Positions 52,736-62,177 of a stretch of DNA of 64,000 nucleotides are shown here, piece by piece. How positions within the stretch are numbered: the stretch's first letter is position 1; the number at the start of each line of letters is the position of its first letter. The position numbers and the translations under genes are program-made. The notes under the pieces are model-generated. The model made no database searches. It was not told the origin of the DNA and saw only the letters and a list, made by a program, of their open reading frames with translations. Origin of the DNA: an uncultured Bacteroidales bacterium (GTDB taxonomy: Bacteria > Bacteroidota > Bacteroidia > Bacteroidales > Bacteroidaceae); contig CACWFY010000007.1 in the NCBI GenBank assembly GCA_902760345.1, forward strand, positions 59,722 through 123,721. Direction: 5' to 3'.

Positions 52736-53610
52736 TGGAACAGTACATTATCAATAGAGACAAATGGGCCTCTTCAATTGTTGAAGGGAAATATTTCTAT
52801 CGCATTCATCAGAAACATGTTGAAGCGTATGGAGAAAAGGGGGCTAATAATATAGTTCAAAATGTTCGTGCAACATATTATAAACTGATGCAGCAACTGT
52901 ATACCGATCAAGATGAGAATCATAATTCTCTTTTGGTTGGCAAGGTTCAGTCAGGAAAAACTTCCAACTTGGAATTGTTAACAGCATTAGCTTTTGATAA
53001 TGGTTACAATTTTCTAATCATTTTTGGTGGCTACGATAAAGAATTGCTTCGTCAAAGTACAGAACGTTTTGGTAGCACATTTGAAACCGCTGGAGGTGAA
53101 GATGTGTTAGATTCAGAAAATCCGGTATTATTTACGACCAATGAGTTGACTAAAGGATCTCTATCAATAAACAGTTTGGACCCAGAATTCGCCAAGCAAC
53201 TTCTCGAAGAAGAAAGACCCATAATTATAACGTGTCTTAAACGGCCACCGGCAATGAAGGCTGCATTAAGAGCAATCTCTATGGTGCAAGAATCTGTATC
53301 CGGTATTGTCCCATTCATAATAGACGATGAAGGAGACCAAGCCAGCTTGAATACTGCAAAAGACAAAGCGCGTAATTCAACTCCTACTTATAAAAATATT
53401 GTAAAACTTAAGCAGGAGTTACAGAACCCGCTATATCTCTCAGTTACAGCTACGCCTCAAGCAAATATTTTTCAAGAGGATATAAGTGCATTAAATCCTG
53501 CGTCTATTCATACCGTTCAGCCTGGACTTGGATACGATGGTGCAAGTATTTATCATTTATCGGAGAATCAGATCGTCGAAACGATACAAGAGGAAGAATC
53601 CCCTTTGTAG
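52735..53610 (+). CDS. Z1-domain helicase-like ATPase, N-terminal fragment
   Basis: The 291 residues contain the P-loop GKVQSGKT (69-76), Walker B-like FIIDDEGDQASLN and motif III-like LSVTATPQANIF, the order seen in Z1-domain superfamily 2 ATPases from restriction systems. The frame stops at 53608-53610 (TAG). The next phase reads IPFVATSKKEMRSDMIIHVD, the expected continuation of a Z1 protein, so this is the front part of a broken gene. Some bases may also be missing, because the usual stretch before that motif is longer. Confidence 0.8.
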   Translation: MEQYIINRDKWASSIVEGKYFYRIHQKHVEAYGEKGANNIVQNVRATYYKLMQQLYTDQDENHNSLLVGKVQSGKTSNLELLTALAFDNGYNFLIIFGGYDKELLRQSTERFGSTFETAGGEDVLDSENPVLFTTNELTKGSLSINSLDPEFAKQLLEEERPIIITCLKRPPAMKAALRAISMVQESVSGIVPFIIDDEGDQASLNTAKDKARNSTPTYKNIVKLKQELQNPLYLSVTATPQANIFQEDISALNPASIHTVQPGLGYDGASIYHLSENQIVETIQEEESPL

Positions 53611-53627
53611 CGACAAGTAAGAAAGAA

Positions 53628-54215
53628 ATGCGTTCTGATATGATTATTCATGTCGATAGAACTGTTGTTGCACATAATAGTATCTATTCGTCAACACATG
53701 ATATGTTGGAAGAGATAAAGCAGGCATTCGCCAATGAGGACTCAATAGACTTTTATGTAAACAAATTGAAGAAGAGTTATGACAAATTCATCGTCGAAGA
53801 AGTAAAATGTCTGTATCCTTTCAATAATGTTCTTATAAAGGAAATTTCCAAAGCAATTCAGTCAACAGGAGCAATTTTGCAAAACGGAATAGGAAAGCAT
53901 ACAAAAGAAAAGGAATTGACGAAATTGCATAAGATTTATATTGGAGGAGACCTTCTCCAACGTGGACTGACATTCTCTAATTTGGTTGTATCATATTTTA
54001 CACGTTTTGCAAAAAGTGGTGGCAATATGGACACAACACTCCAACGAGCACGTTGGTTTGGCTATCGCAGTAAATATCTTGATTTGTGCAAAATCTTCAC
54101 AACTAATGATATTGCTAAAGAGTTTACTGTATTGGCAGAAGTGGAGGATGATTTGTGGGAACAATTTGATGACTTGGAAAACGGAAATTTGGAGATTAAA
54201 GACAGTCACATTTAA
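53628..54215 (+). CDS. Z1-domain ATPase, middle fragment
   Basis: The 195-residue frame holds the helicase C-terminal motifs missing from the first fragment: DMIIHVDRT, IGGDLLQRGLTFSNLVV and QRARWFGYR with the likely arginine finger. Coding similarity begins about 30 nt before this ATG (PFVATSKKE), so the ATG is only an internal Met. It stops at TAA (54213-54215) inside ATTTAAAAA, where one extra T would account for the shift to the third phase. Confidence 0.65.
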   Translation: MRSDMIIHVDRTVVAHNSIYSSTHDMLEEIKQAFANEDSIDFYVNKLKKSYDKFIVEEVKCLYPFNNVLIKEISKAIQSTGAILQNGIGKHTKEKELTKLHKIYIGGDLLQRGLTFSNLVVSYFTRFAKSGGNMDTTLQRARWFGYRSKYLDLCKIFTTNDIAKEFTVLAEVEDDLWEQFDDLENGNLEIKDSHI

Positions 54216-54777
54216 AAATCGTTGGATTAAACAGAAGTTTATTGTAATTAATGATGATGAAATCTCGGCTAACAATGCGCGAATACAGGAGTTGATTTCT
54301 TCTATTCCCTCATGGACACCAACAACAGCGGGTAGTACAAATGAAACACAAACCGCTAAATATGCTGTATTCACGGCAGAACAACTTATAGCCCTAATTC
54401 AGTCAATTGATACGGCTTTTGATAGAGAACCCTTCTATAAGAGGCCTCTGGTTGAACTTGTAGGGTCATCAGATATTCCAGTAATACTAATGTGGTCTGA
54501 TGATAATAATAAAATGCGTTATCGTTCTATTTATAATGATGATGCGCATGATAGAATTAAAGCCCTTCATCAAGGTGCTAATACAACAGATATTGAGCGA
54601 CGAACCTATCTGGGTGACCAAAAAGTAATAGTTGATCCTGAAAAAGTCAATATTCAGATTCATTACGTATCCCCCGGATTATCTAAAACTATGCGTTTGG
54701 GTAAAGATCAATATATGTTTGCAATATACATACCCAAGAATAAAATATATTTCGTAAAAGATGATGATAGATATTAG
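54212..54777 (+). pseudogene. Z1-domain ATPase, C-terminal fragment
   Basis: From about 54212 the coding phase continues FKNRWIKQKFIVINDDE and runs to the stop at 54777, ending in QYMFAIYIPKNKIYFVKDDD, a typical Z1 protein tail. The same open phase upstream of 54212 (to 53986) is out of register with the motif-bearing frame and is taken as a shadow. The three fragments together span 52735-54777, about 680 codons, the expected size of one Z1 protein. Confidence 0.6.
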
Positions 54778-55696
54778 CAACATATTAAGTCAGATTCATG
54801 CTATTCCGCAAGATAGTACACTCTATTTAATAGAGAGACTCCCCAGTGGAACAGGCCTTTTTGTATCAAATGGGAATGTTCTTTATTTGGTACCTAATCA
54901 GGAGGGTTGCGCTTCGTTGAGTATAAAGACAGAGTTCTTGCATCTCGAAACAAATGTTTTTGTGTCGGCCTTTAATGCTTCTGTTTCATCTTTTGAGAAC
55001 GGTTATTATAATACCGTGGAATTACAGATGTCTGATTCAAATGAAACGGAAGGAAATCTAAGCGCTTTTGTCAATCTGTGTTTCTCGCATGCCTCTTATA
55101 TGCAGGGGCAAGAGTTTATGCAGTTTTTTGACTCATTGGTTGCTCTCTTTCAACTACCCAAAGAACAGCATTATAAAAATCTCATTGGATTGGTGGGTGA
55201 ATTGATGCTGATAGAATATATATTTATCAATAATAGTTTGGATTTATCACCATATTGGCATACTGATGGTTCAACGTCTCGTTTAGATTTTGTATGTCCC
55301 TTTGCTAATCTTGAGGTAAAAACTACGGCAAGCAATTCGTTGCGTTTTACAATTAAGCATGACCAGTTATTTTCAGTCGCAGAAAAGAATTACTTGATAG
55401 CAATTGTATTAGAAGAAAGTAATGCAGGCCGTACACTTGAAGAGATTATTACCGGTTTATTAGATTCTCCTGATTATTGTAATGGTCTGCTATTCTCAAT
55501 CAATTTGGAAAAAGAGAAAAGACGCGTGTCTCCGATTGATGCTAAACACAAACGCTTTGTTTTGAGGAAAGTATATGCATATCCTGCAAGCAATATAAAC
55601 CCCTTTGGAGATATTCCAGACTGTGTGGAAGACTTGTCGTATAAAATAGACCTGCTTCCATTCAAAGATATTCCAATTGCAGATATTTTACCCTAG
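54761..55696 (+). CDS. PD-(D/E)XK endonuclease, DUF4420 type
   Basis: The 311-residue protein has GLVGELMLIEY, then SRLDFVCPFANLEVKTT, giving the E...D-x(n)-E-x-K pattern of PD-(D/E)XK nucleases and matching DUF4420 proteins, which regularly follow MORC and Z1 genes. It is the likely DNA-cutting subunit. The start (ATG at 54761, or the adjacent ATG at 54764) overlaps the Z1 stop by 14-17 nt. The frame is intact, in contrast to the two genes before it. Confidence 0.87.
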   Translation: MMIDISNILSQIHAIPQDSTLYLIERLPSGTGLFVSNGNVLYLVPNQEGCASLSIKTEFLHLETNVFVSAFNASVSSFENGYYNTVELQMSDSNETEGNLSAFVNLCFSHASYMQGQEFMQFFDSLVALFQLPKEQHYKNLIGLVGELMLIEYIFINNSLDLSPYWHTDGSTSRLDFVCPFANLEVKTTASNSLRFTIKHDQLFSVAEKNYLIAIVLEESNAGRTLEEIITGLLDSPDYCNGLLFSINLEKEKRRVSPIDAKHKRFVLRKVYAYPASNINPFGDIPDCVEDLSYKIDLLPFKDIPIADILP

Positions 55697-55719
55697 CTAA
55701 AGTTTTAAAAACGAAAAAT

Positions 55720-57786
55720 ATGGCAGCACGAAGATATTACTACTCGGATTCCATTACGGACTTTCTGTCTCGGAGCAATAACGAGATAGTGGGTGCGTTG
55801 ACTCTGGCTTCACAGCATGATGTCAATGATGAGACGTCGAAGTCGTGGGTGGAGGAGATTGAGACGATGCGCGAGGTGCTGGGGCCGTATGAAGGAAGGG
55901 GAAGTGTATACTTCGAGTACAATATCCCCCGAATGGGTAGGCGCGTGGATGTGATTGCCGTTATCGATGGTATCGTCTTTGTGCTGGAGTATAAGACTGC
56001 TGAACGAAAGTTCTCGCGTGAGGCGCTTGTTCAAGTGTGGGACTACGCTATTGACTTGAAGAATTTTCAGGAAGGTAGTTTGGAGAGGATATTGATTCCG
56101 ATGCTGGTGGTTCCTACGGAGAAAGGTTCTCGTTGCCGGATGGCATTGAAGCATTTTGGGGACGATGTGTATGAGCCGCTACAGGTGAACACAAAGCGGT
56201 TGGCAGAGGCTATTGAGATAGTGCTTGGCACTGTTCACTATGATGTGGCGCCTACGCAAACCGATGACCAATGGGCCAAGAGCGGCTATTCGCCCACGCC
56301 TACTATTATTGAGGCTGCCATTGCGCTATATGAAGAGAATACGGTTGAGGACATCACGAAGCATGGCGGAGATATTGACAAGGCATCGGTTGAACTTTGC
56401 AGGATAATAGACCATTGCAGGACAAACAACAGGAAAGCTATCTGCTTTATAACGGGCGTTCCTGGAGCAGGTAAGACGCTCATTGGTCTCAATACGGCTA
56501 TAGACCAGTTTAATCGTGGCGAGAAGGCTGTGTATCTGTCGGGCAACTTCCCGTTGGTGGAGGTGCTGCAGGAGGCGTTGACTCGCGACTATGTGCGTAG
56601 GGACAAGAAACGTGCCAAGGATGAGGGCTGCAAGGCATGCACCAAAGCTGAGGCCAAGAGTAAGGTGAAGGCGTTCATCCAGATGATTCACCATTACCGT
56701 GACTTGTATCTGGAAGGGACTGAGGTGAAAGGAAAGAAGATAGTGCCTATAGATGGATATTTCCAAAGTCATACGGAAAAGGCTTATATTCCTGTAGAGC
56801 ATGTGGCCATCTTTGACGAGGCACAACGGGCCTGGACGAAGGAGGAACTGCAACGGTTTATGCGCGAGAAGAAGGGCATTCGCAATTTCCCGTATTCGGA
56901 GCCGGAATACCTGATTTCGTGTATGGACAGACAGACGGACTGGGGACTTGTGGTGTGTCTGGTAGGTAATGGGCAGGCCATCAACAAGGGTGAAGCAGGA
57001 TTGACGGAATGGATAGAGTCCGTTCATAGGAGTTATCCCGGATGGGATGTCTATATGTCGGACTATCTGATTGAGTCGAAGGATATATCTGCGGAAGAGT
57101 TGTCGTTGATTAGCAAACAGCTTATTCCGAAGGAGGACCTGCATCTGAAAATGTCTATGCGGTCGTTCCGGTCTGAGAAAGTGAGCATCTTTGTCAATCA
57201 ATTGCTGGCACTTCAGAAAGATGAGGCTGCGGCCACGTTGAAAGAACTGGAGAAATACCCTATCTTCCTGACCCGCAATCTTGATGATGCAAAGCAATGG
57301 CTTCGCGACCATGCAAGAGGAAGTGAGAGGATGGGACTGTTGGCTAGCAGCAAGGCCGAGCGACTAAAGGCTATTGGCATCAATGTGCGTTATCAGCCCA
57401 ACTTTGTTCATTGGTTCTTGGAAGATGATACGGACATCAGAAGCAGTAACTGTTTGGAAGATACATTGACGGAATTCAAGGTGCAGGGGCTTGAGATTGA
57501 CTGGGCTTGTGTGACGTGGGATGCTGACCTGCGACTGAAGGAGGACTGGTCGGCATGGCAGCATTTCCAACTGCGGAGTGGTACCAAGTGGCAGAGAATC
57601 AATAAGGAAATCAACAAGGAATATCAGATAAATGCCTACCGCGTGTTGCTGACTAGGGCTCGTCAGGGAATGGTGATTGTTGTGCCGAATGGGGATGATG
57701 GTGTACCGCCAGACGAGACACGCAAGCCTGAGTGGTATGACGGGATATATGATTATCTGAAATTGATAGGAATTAAGGAGTTATGA
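55720..57786 (+). CDS. DUF2075 helicase with N-terminal nuclease-like domain
   Basis: The 688-residue protein has an N-terminal PD-(D/E)XK-like region (Glu66, Asp77 in RRVDVIAV, Glu90 and Lys92 in LEYKT). A superfamily 1 ATPase follows: GVPGAGKT (246-253), FDEAQRAW (Asp366-Gln369), LVGNGQAI and the C-terminal YRVLLTRARQGM. This matches DUF2075/Schlafen-group helicases. It looks less A+T-rich than its left neighbours, suggesting a separate origin. The stop overlaps the Nudix ATG by 4 nt. A DNA or RNA degradation role in defence is likely but unproven. Confidence 0.88.
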   Translation: MAARRYYYSDSITDFLSRSNNEIVGALTLASQHDVNDETSKSWVEEIETMREVLGPYEGRGSVYFEYNIPRMGRRVDVIAVIDGIVFVLEYKTAERKFSREALVQVWDYAIDLKNFQEGSLERILIPMLVVPTEKGSRCRMALKHFGDDVYEPLQVNTKRLAEAIEIVLGTVHYDVAPTQTDDQWAKSGYSPTPTIIEAAIALYEENTVEDITKHGGDIDKASVELCRIIDHCRTNNRKAICFITGVPGAGKTLIGLNTAIDQFNRGEKAVYLSGNFPLVEVLQEALTRDYVRRDKKRAKDEGCKACTKAEAKSKVKAFIQMIHHYRDLYLEGTEVKGKKIVPIDGYFQSHTEKAYIPVEHVAIFDEAQRAWTKEELQRFMREKKGIRNFPYSEPEYLISCMDRQTDWGLVVCLVGNGQAINKGEAGLTEWIESVHRSYPGWDVYMSDYLIESKDISAEELSLISKQLIPKEDLHLKMSMRSFRSEKVSIFVNQLLALQKDEAAATLKELEKYPIFLTRNLDDAKQWLRDHARGSERMGLLASSKAERLKAIGINVRYQPNFVHWFLEDDTDIRSSNCLEDTLTEFKVQGLEIDWACVTWDADLRLKEDWSAWQHFQLRSGTKWQRINKEINKEYQINAYRVLLTRARQGMVIVVPNGDDGVPPDETRKPEWYDGIYDYLKLIGIKEL

Positions 57787-58169
57787 AACACATAGAAGTC
57801 GTAGCAGCAATCATTCGCAAAGGAGATAAGATATTCGCCTCACAGAGAGGATATGGCGAGTGGAAGGACTGGTGGGAGTTTCCTGGAGGAAAGATGGAGA
57901 GTGGAGAGACTCCAGAAGAGGCACTGAAGCGGGAGATACTCGAGGAACTGTCAACGGGGATCAACGTGGATGAGTTTCTTTGTACGGTGGAGCATGATTA
58001 TCCAGCCTTTCATTTAAAGATGCATTGCTATCTGTGTTCGCTGGTTACGGAGGCGCTGCATCTGAATGAGCATGAGGCAGCAAAGTGGCTCACTAAGGAT
58101 GAGTTGGATGGTGTGAAGTGGCTACCAGCAGACTTGGAGGTGATAGAAGATGTAAGATGTCTGATGTAA
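57783..58169 (+). CDS. Nudix hydrolase, MutT/8-oxo-dGTPase-like
   Basis: The 128-residue protein has a perfect Nudix box (GKMESGETPEEALKREILEE, where G-x5-E-x7-RE-U-x-EE is satisfied) and starts MKHIEVVAAIIRKGDKIFAS, like MutT/NtpA (deoxy)nucleoside triphosphate pyrophosphohydrolases. It is coupled to the DUF2075 helicase by an ATGA overlap. A housekeeping role in nucleotide sanitation is possible; the coupling raises the option of a nucleotide-signal or nucleotide-depletion role beside the helicase. The 3' end runs into an AGATGTAAG repeat. Confidence 0.88.
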   Translation: MKHIEVVAAIIRKGDKIFASQRGYGEWKDWWEFPGGKMESGETPEEALKREILEELSTGINVDEFLCTVEHDYPAFHLKMHCYLCSLVTEALHLNEHEAAKWLTKDELDGVKWLPADLEVIEDVRCLM

Positions 58170-58228
58170 GATGTAATATTGAACAATAGCGACAGCAACA
58201 AAAACGTTATAAATCAATTTTTATAAAG

Positions 58229-61200
58229 ATGAACATCCAATCTACTTTACACGGGTACAGGGTTCAGTTCCTATATACGTTATATAGGATGATGCTTTCT
58301 GATAATGCGCAGGAAGTGTTTGTGCCTGAGGGTAAGGAGGATTTGGATATTTATGTAGATGGGATCCTTACGGAATGTATACAGGTGAAATGTCATAAAG
58401 GAAGGTTGACATACAGTGATTTGTATTCGTCAGGAAAGGCTACTTCATTATACAGAAGGGCATTGGAGTCCCTTAGTGAGAATTCTACTATTAAGGTGAA
58501 AGTGGTCTCTATCAATGGAAGAATAAGCGACGAACTTACAGACAAAGCGACGCTGAAAAGGAAATTAAAAGCAGATCCGGTACTGAAATTAAAAGAACCG
58601 AATGCGAAAAGGCTTGCAAATATAATAGATGCAACTGTTTTCGAAGAGCAAAAGATGCTTTCAGTTATAGAGTTTGAGTTGAAATCCAGGTTTGTGGAGG
58701 TTAATCCTGTCTTAGGTGTCAGATTGCTGACAGAGTGGATATACGAGGCTGCGGAATATGGAGAACAATTAACTATTCATGACTTGGAACAAGAAATTCT
58801 CGCCATAGTAGTTTTTCAGTCACGGATACAGGCTTTCCACCATCAACTCGGATATGCAATCGCGCCACTATTCACGGATAACAGTTTGGTTGATTGTGAT
58901 GAACAGACTTTGTCGAATGCATTCTATGATGGTGTCTCTGCAAGACCAGAGCATATCGTAGCAGGACTGGATATTGAACGAAGAGAAACCTCAAATGACG
59001 TTGAAACTGCATTCAGGAAAAGTAATATCGTTATAGTGCATGGATTGTCAGGTGCTGGAAAAAGTACGTTTGCATACAGATACATTTATGAAAATGCCAG
59101 TGCAATAGCATACGAAATTAGGAATTGTAATTCAAAAAACGTAAATGACGTGTTGGCATCGTTGTCGGCAATCACAAATGGACTGAGGGTTCCTGCAATG
59201 TTCTATTTTGATGTTAATTCATCAAATATGGAGTGGATTGATGTGATTGCGATTTTGGCTGGTAGGAAAGATGTACGTTGTTTAGTAACTATGCGGCAAG
59301 AGGACTGGAACATACAATATCCACGAATCAGTACGGCTTTTACTTTTGAGAATGTCACTTTAGAATTGCGTAGAGAAGAAGCCGAGCAGATATATAACAG
59401 ATTACAGGAAAAAGGCGTTGTTGCTCATCGCTCATTTGAGGTTGTCTGGGAAGAGTCAGAACAATCGGGTAATCTGCTGGAGTTTATATATTCGATGACA
59501 CATGGAGAAACACTTGAGAGTAGAATTAAGAATCAAATTTGTTGCGAATCGGAACAAAGTCAGCACATGTTGGGATATATTGGCACAGCAAATTACTTTG
59601 GTGGGTATATGGACGTGGGTGGATTGCTGCAATTGTCTGGTTTGAACAAAATTGTGGTTTCTTCTTTGATAGAGAAGCTACAGCATGAGTTCTTTAGGGT
59701 AGAAGACAATGTGATTAAAGATATTCACCCAGTAAGAACAAAGTTTATAGTTAAAGCTTTGTTTGGTGATAGATATTTACTTTTGAAGGAAACTGCTATG
59801 GAGATATATAATAAGATAGACATTCCAGACGGCCATCTTTACATCCTGCGGATGATGAAGGAATGTGGCCTGACAGTTGATGAACTGATTGATGAGTTCT
59901 CTAACAAAGAATTATCTCCAAATCAGGCTTATAGTATAGCAAGAGCGTTGTGGTGGTGTGGAATTTTTGATTATGAAAAGAAACACGAGGGATTGATACT
60001 CGAGTTAAGCAATCTGATAGGTCCGCTTTGGGAATATTTTTTGCCAATAAACTTTACTGGTATTGACTTAAAAGACAGTCTGTCTGTTTTTGAAAAAACG
60101 ATACCCAATTTCCCTGATGCAACAAAGATTCTCTCCCAGTTTAGTAATCAGCAGGAGATCTTTTGTCATTTAGAAAGGTGGCTAAAAAGCAGAGGCTTCG
60201 GGTTTAAGCCAACAAATCATAGGGAATGGTATGTTTTAAGCAAATTTTTATCTCTTGTTTCATGGGTGAGTGTGAAAGATATTGACATAATTAGTTCTCC
60301 TGATAGCCAGGCCATTAAGTCTGAGAGTCTGGATGAGTGTGCTCGGATTCTTCTTGGACTTAAATGTGCAGGGCGTGCAGACCTTGTATCAGATTATGAG
60401 AGACAGTTTGTTAAACGTCTGAGACAAGACTATCATATCATACAGTTTAAGAAAAAGAAACATTCACTACAGATGCTGAGTTTCTTAGATTACAATAATG
60501 ATAGTAATGATGATGCAAAAGACTACAATGGATTTATCACGGAGCGTGCAAATATACGCCTGATAGATCTATGTAGATGTGCATTCCCCGAGATGGTAGA
60601 ATATCGTTCGGAAATATTGAAAGATGATTTGATAAATCTGTTTGAAGACATGCCAACTGAAAAACAGATAACACGAGATAATCTTCCTCTTGATGAAATG
60701 CGTGAGCCAAGAACTGTGCTTTGTAACCTGTATAAAAAAAAGAATGGAATTGATAATCGTGAAATGTATGCGAACCTTGTTTTACAGAAAAGAAGGGATT
60801 ACATTAGAGCGAATACCATTGTGATGCACTTTCTTGATGAATGGCATAAGAATCCTAAAATGGCATTCAAAGGATATGAACATCTTATAAAAGAATTGGC
60901 AGAACTTGCAGATAAGACAGAATTATCCATTCCAACATCAGAAATCAGTGAATTTGGATATGGTCGCTCGAATAATATTTACTCACAAACTAATGGAGAC
61001 GCTAAACAGATAAAACTTGAAGATATATACCAATCTGTTGACAAATATTTCTCAGGGTTGAGATTATTCTATTATCAATTTTCTAAGGCTATTGCAGAAG
61101 AAGATAACTATAAGAACACTGCCTCAGCGAATCTATTTGATACAATAATGCTGTTACCATCATTCCAATCTACCTTCATGAATGTATTTGGTAAATATGT

Positions 61201-62137
61201 TTCGGAAGACGAACTTGATGGGGTTGATGAAAAAGAGGCTAGGAGCATAAAATGTCTATGGGTTGTATGGGAATCGTTAAGAGATGGTTTCGATTATAGT
61301 AATGTGCGTCTGCTGTTACAGAGGTGTGACAAAATGAGAATGTCGCTGATAGACAGGTTAGTTGATGCTATAAAAAAAGAATGGCAAAAATGCGGTTTTG
61401 ACAATGATAGACTTCATATAAATGTCAACCAGAAGATGATAGAAGTGGACTTCTTATTCTCTAGTGAAGAAGAATGTTATAGAAGTTCTTACTGTATTCA
61501 AATGGCTATTGCCAATAAGTTAGCAGGCTATAACTATTTTTCCACTCAACGGATGATACTGCAAAATGAAATAGATAAAGTGGTTTTAAAACCTCTATAT
61601 CAACTTAGCAATGGAGTTGAAGTGACATTAGACGGGCAACAATTAGTGTGTGGGATGGAAAGCTTACTGGTAAAGGCAGAAGATGTTGTAAAGAATAGCA
61701 CCTCATATTTTTTTGTGCCAGAACAGATTGAGAATGATAATATCATCACGGAATTGAATGTTTTTAATCAATTGAATAGTGCTTTAAAACTAACTATTTG
61801 GACATGCAATAAGTTAACGTCTATTTATGATCAGATAAATGAGGATGATAGCATAGCAAAAAAAATATTTGAGGATTATAGGCTTTTGTGCGAGAAGAGA
61901 ATATTGGAGGTTGATACTTCAATTTTTGATGTCCTCTCTGCGATAGAGATTCAAGATTGTGTTGTCAGAGATTCAATAAGGGATGCAATTGAAATCTTGA
62001 AGCAGTTTATAACCTCTATTGAATCAAATCCCAATTGGTTTGTGGGTTCAGATATATTAAAGGAAGTTTTTGACCATATAAACGACATGAAAATGTATGC
62101 TCAAATGCAATTGTTGTCTGGCAAAAAGTTGAATTGA
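58229..62137 (+). CDS. Large nuclease-STAND ATPase (Avs/Cap4-like layout)
   Basis: The protein has 1302 residues. The N-terminal 60 residues hold GKEDLDIY...CIQVK (Glu37, Asp38/Asp40, Gln52, Lys54), the pattern of DUF4297/Cap4-like or Mrr-like restriction nucleases. Then comes a P-loop IVHGLSGAGKST (Walker A 272-280), a Walker B-like MFYFDV (Asp328) and a STAND-type CLVTMRQEDW (Arg356). The remaining 900 residues are helix-rich without a recognised motif and probably form the sensor. The layout is that of Avs-type antiphage proteins, but I cannot assign it to a described Avs class. Strongly A+T-rich; no TAnnTTTG box found upstream. Confidence 0.8.
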   Translation: MNIQSTLHGYRVQFLYTLYRMMLSDNAQEVFVPEGKEDLDIYVDGILTECIQVKCHKGRLTYSDLYSSGKATSLYRRALESLSENSTIKVKVVSINGRISDELTDKATLKRKLKADPVLKLKEPNAKRLANIIDATVFEEQKMLSVIEFELKSRFVEVNPVLGVRLLTEWIYEAAEYGEQLTIHDLEQEILAIVVFQSRIQAFHHQLGYAIAPLFTDNSLVDCDEQTLSNAFYDGVSARPEHIVAGLDIERRETSNDVETAFRKSNIVIVHGLSGAGKSTFAYRYIYENASAIAYEIRNCNSKNVNDVLASLSAITNGLRVPAMFYFDVNSSNMEWIDVIAILAGRKDVRCLVTMRQEDWNIQYPRISTAFTFENVTLELRREEAEQIYNRLQEKGVVAHRSFEVVWEESEQSGNLLEFIYSMTHGETLESRIKNQICCESEQSQHMLGYIGTANYFGGYMDVGGLLQLSGLNKIVVSSLIEKLQHEFFRVEDNVIKDIHPVRTKFIVKALFGDRYLLLKETAMEIYNKIDIPDGHLYILRMMKECGLTVDELIDEFSNKELSPNQAYSIARALWWCGIFDYEKKHEGLILELSNLIGPLWEYFLPINFTGIDLKDSLSVFEKTIPNFPDATKILSQFSNQQEIFCHLERWLKSRGFGFKPTNHREWYVLSKFLSLVSWVSVKDIDIISSPDSQAIKSESLDECARILLGLKCAGRADLVSDYERQFVKRLRQDYHIIQFKKKKHSLQMLSFLDYNNDSNDDAKDYNGFITERANIRLIDLCRCAFPEMVEYRSEILKDDLINLFEDMPTEKQITRDNLPLDEMREPRTVLCNLYKKKNGIDNREMYANLVLQKRRDYIRANTIVMHFLDEWHKNPKMAFKGYEHLIKELAELADKTELSIPTSEISEFGYGRSNNIYSQTNGDAKQIKLEDIYQSVDKYFSGLRLFYYQFSKAIAEEDNYKNTASANLFDTIMLLPSFQSTFMNVFGKYVSEDELDGVDEKEARSIKCLWVVWESLRDGFDYSNVRLLLQRCDKMRMSLIDRLVDAIKKEWQKCGFDNDRLHINVNQKMIEVDFLFSSEEECYRSSYCIQMAIANKLAGYNYFSTQRMILQNEIDKVVLKPLYQLSNGVEVTLDGQQLVCGMESLLVKAEDVVKNSTSYFFVPEQIENDNIITELNVFNQLNSALKLTIWTCNKLTSIYDQINEDDSIAKKIFEDYRLLCEKRILEVDTSIFDVLSAIEIQDCVVRDSIRDAIEILKQFITSIESNPNWFVGSDILKEVFDHINDMKMYAQMQLLSGKKLN

Positions 62138-62157
62138 GAATAAATTGATTAAATTTG
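62129..62157 (+). promoter_or_regulatory. Promoter of the AlbA_2 gene
   Basis: TTG (62129-62131) overlaps the end of the STAND gene; TAAATTTG (62150-62157) follows at 18-nt spacing, 20 nt before the ATG at 62178. Confidence 0.65.
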
Positions 62158-62177
62158 CAAACGAAACATTAAAATAT

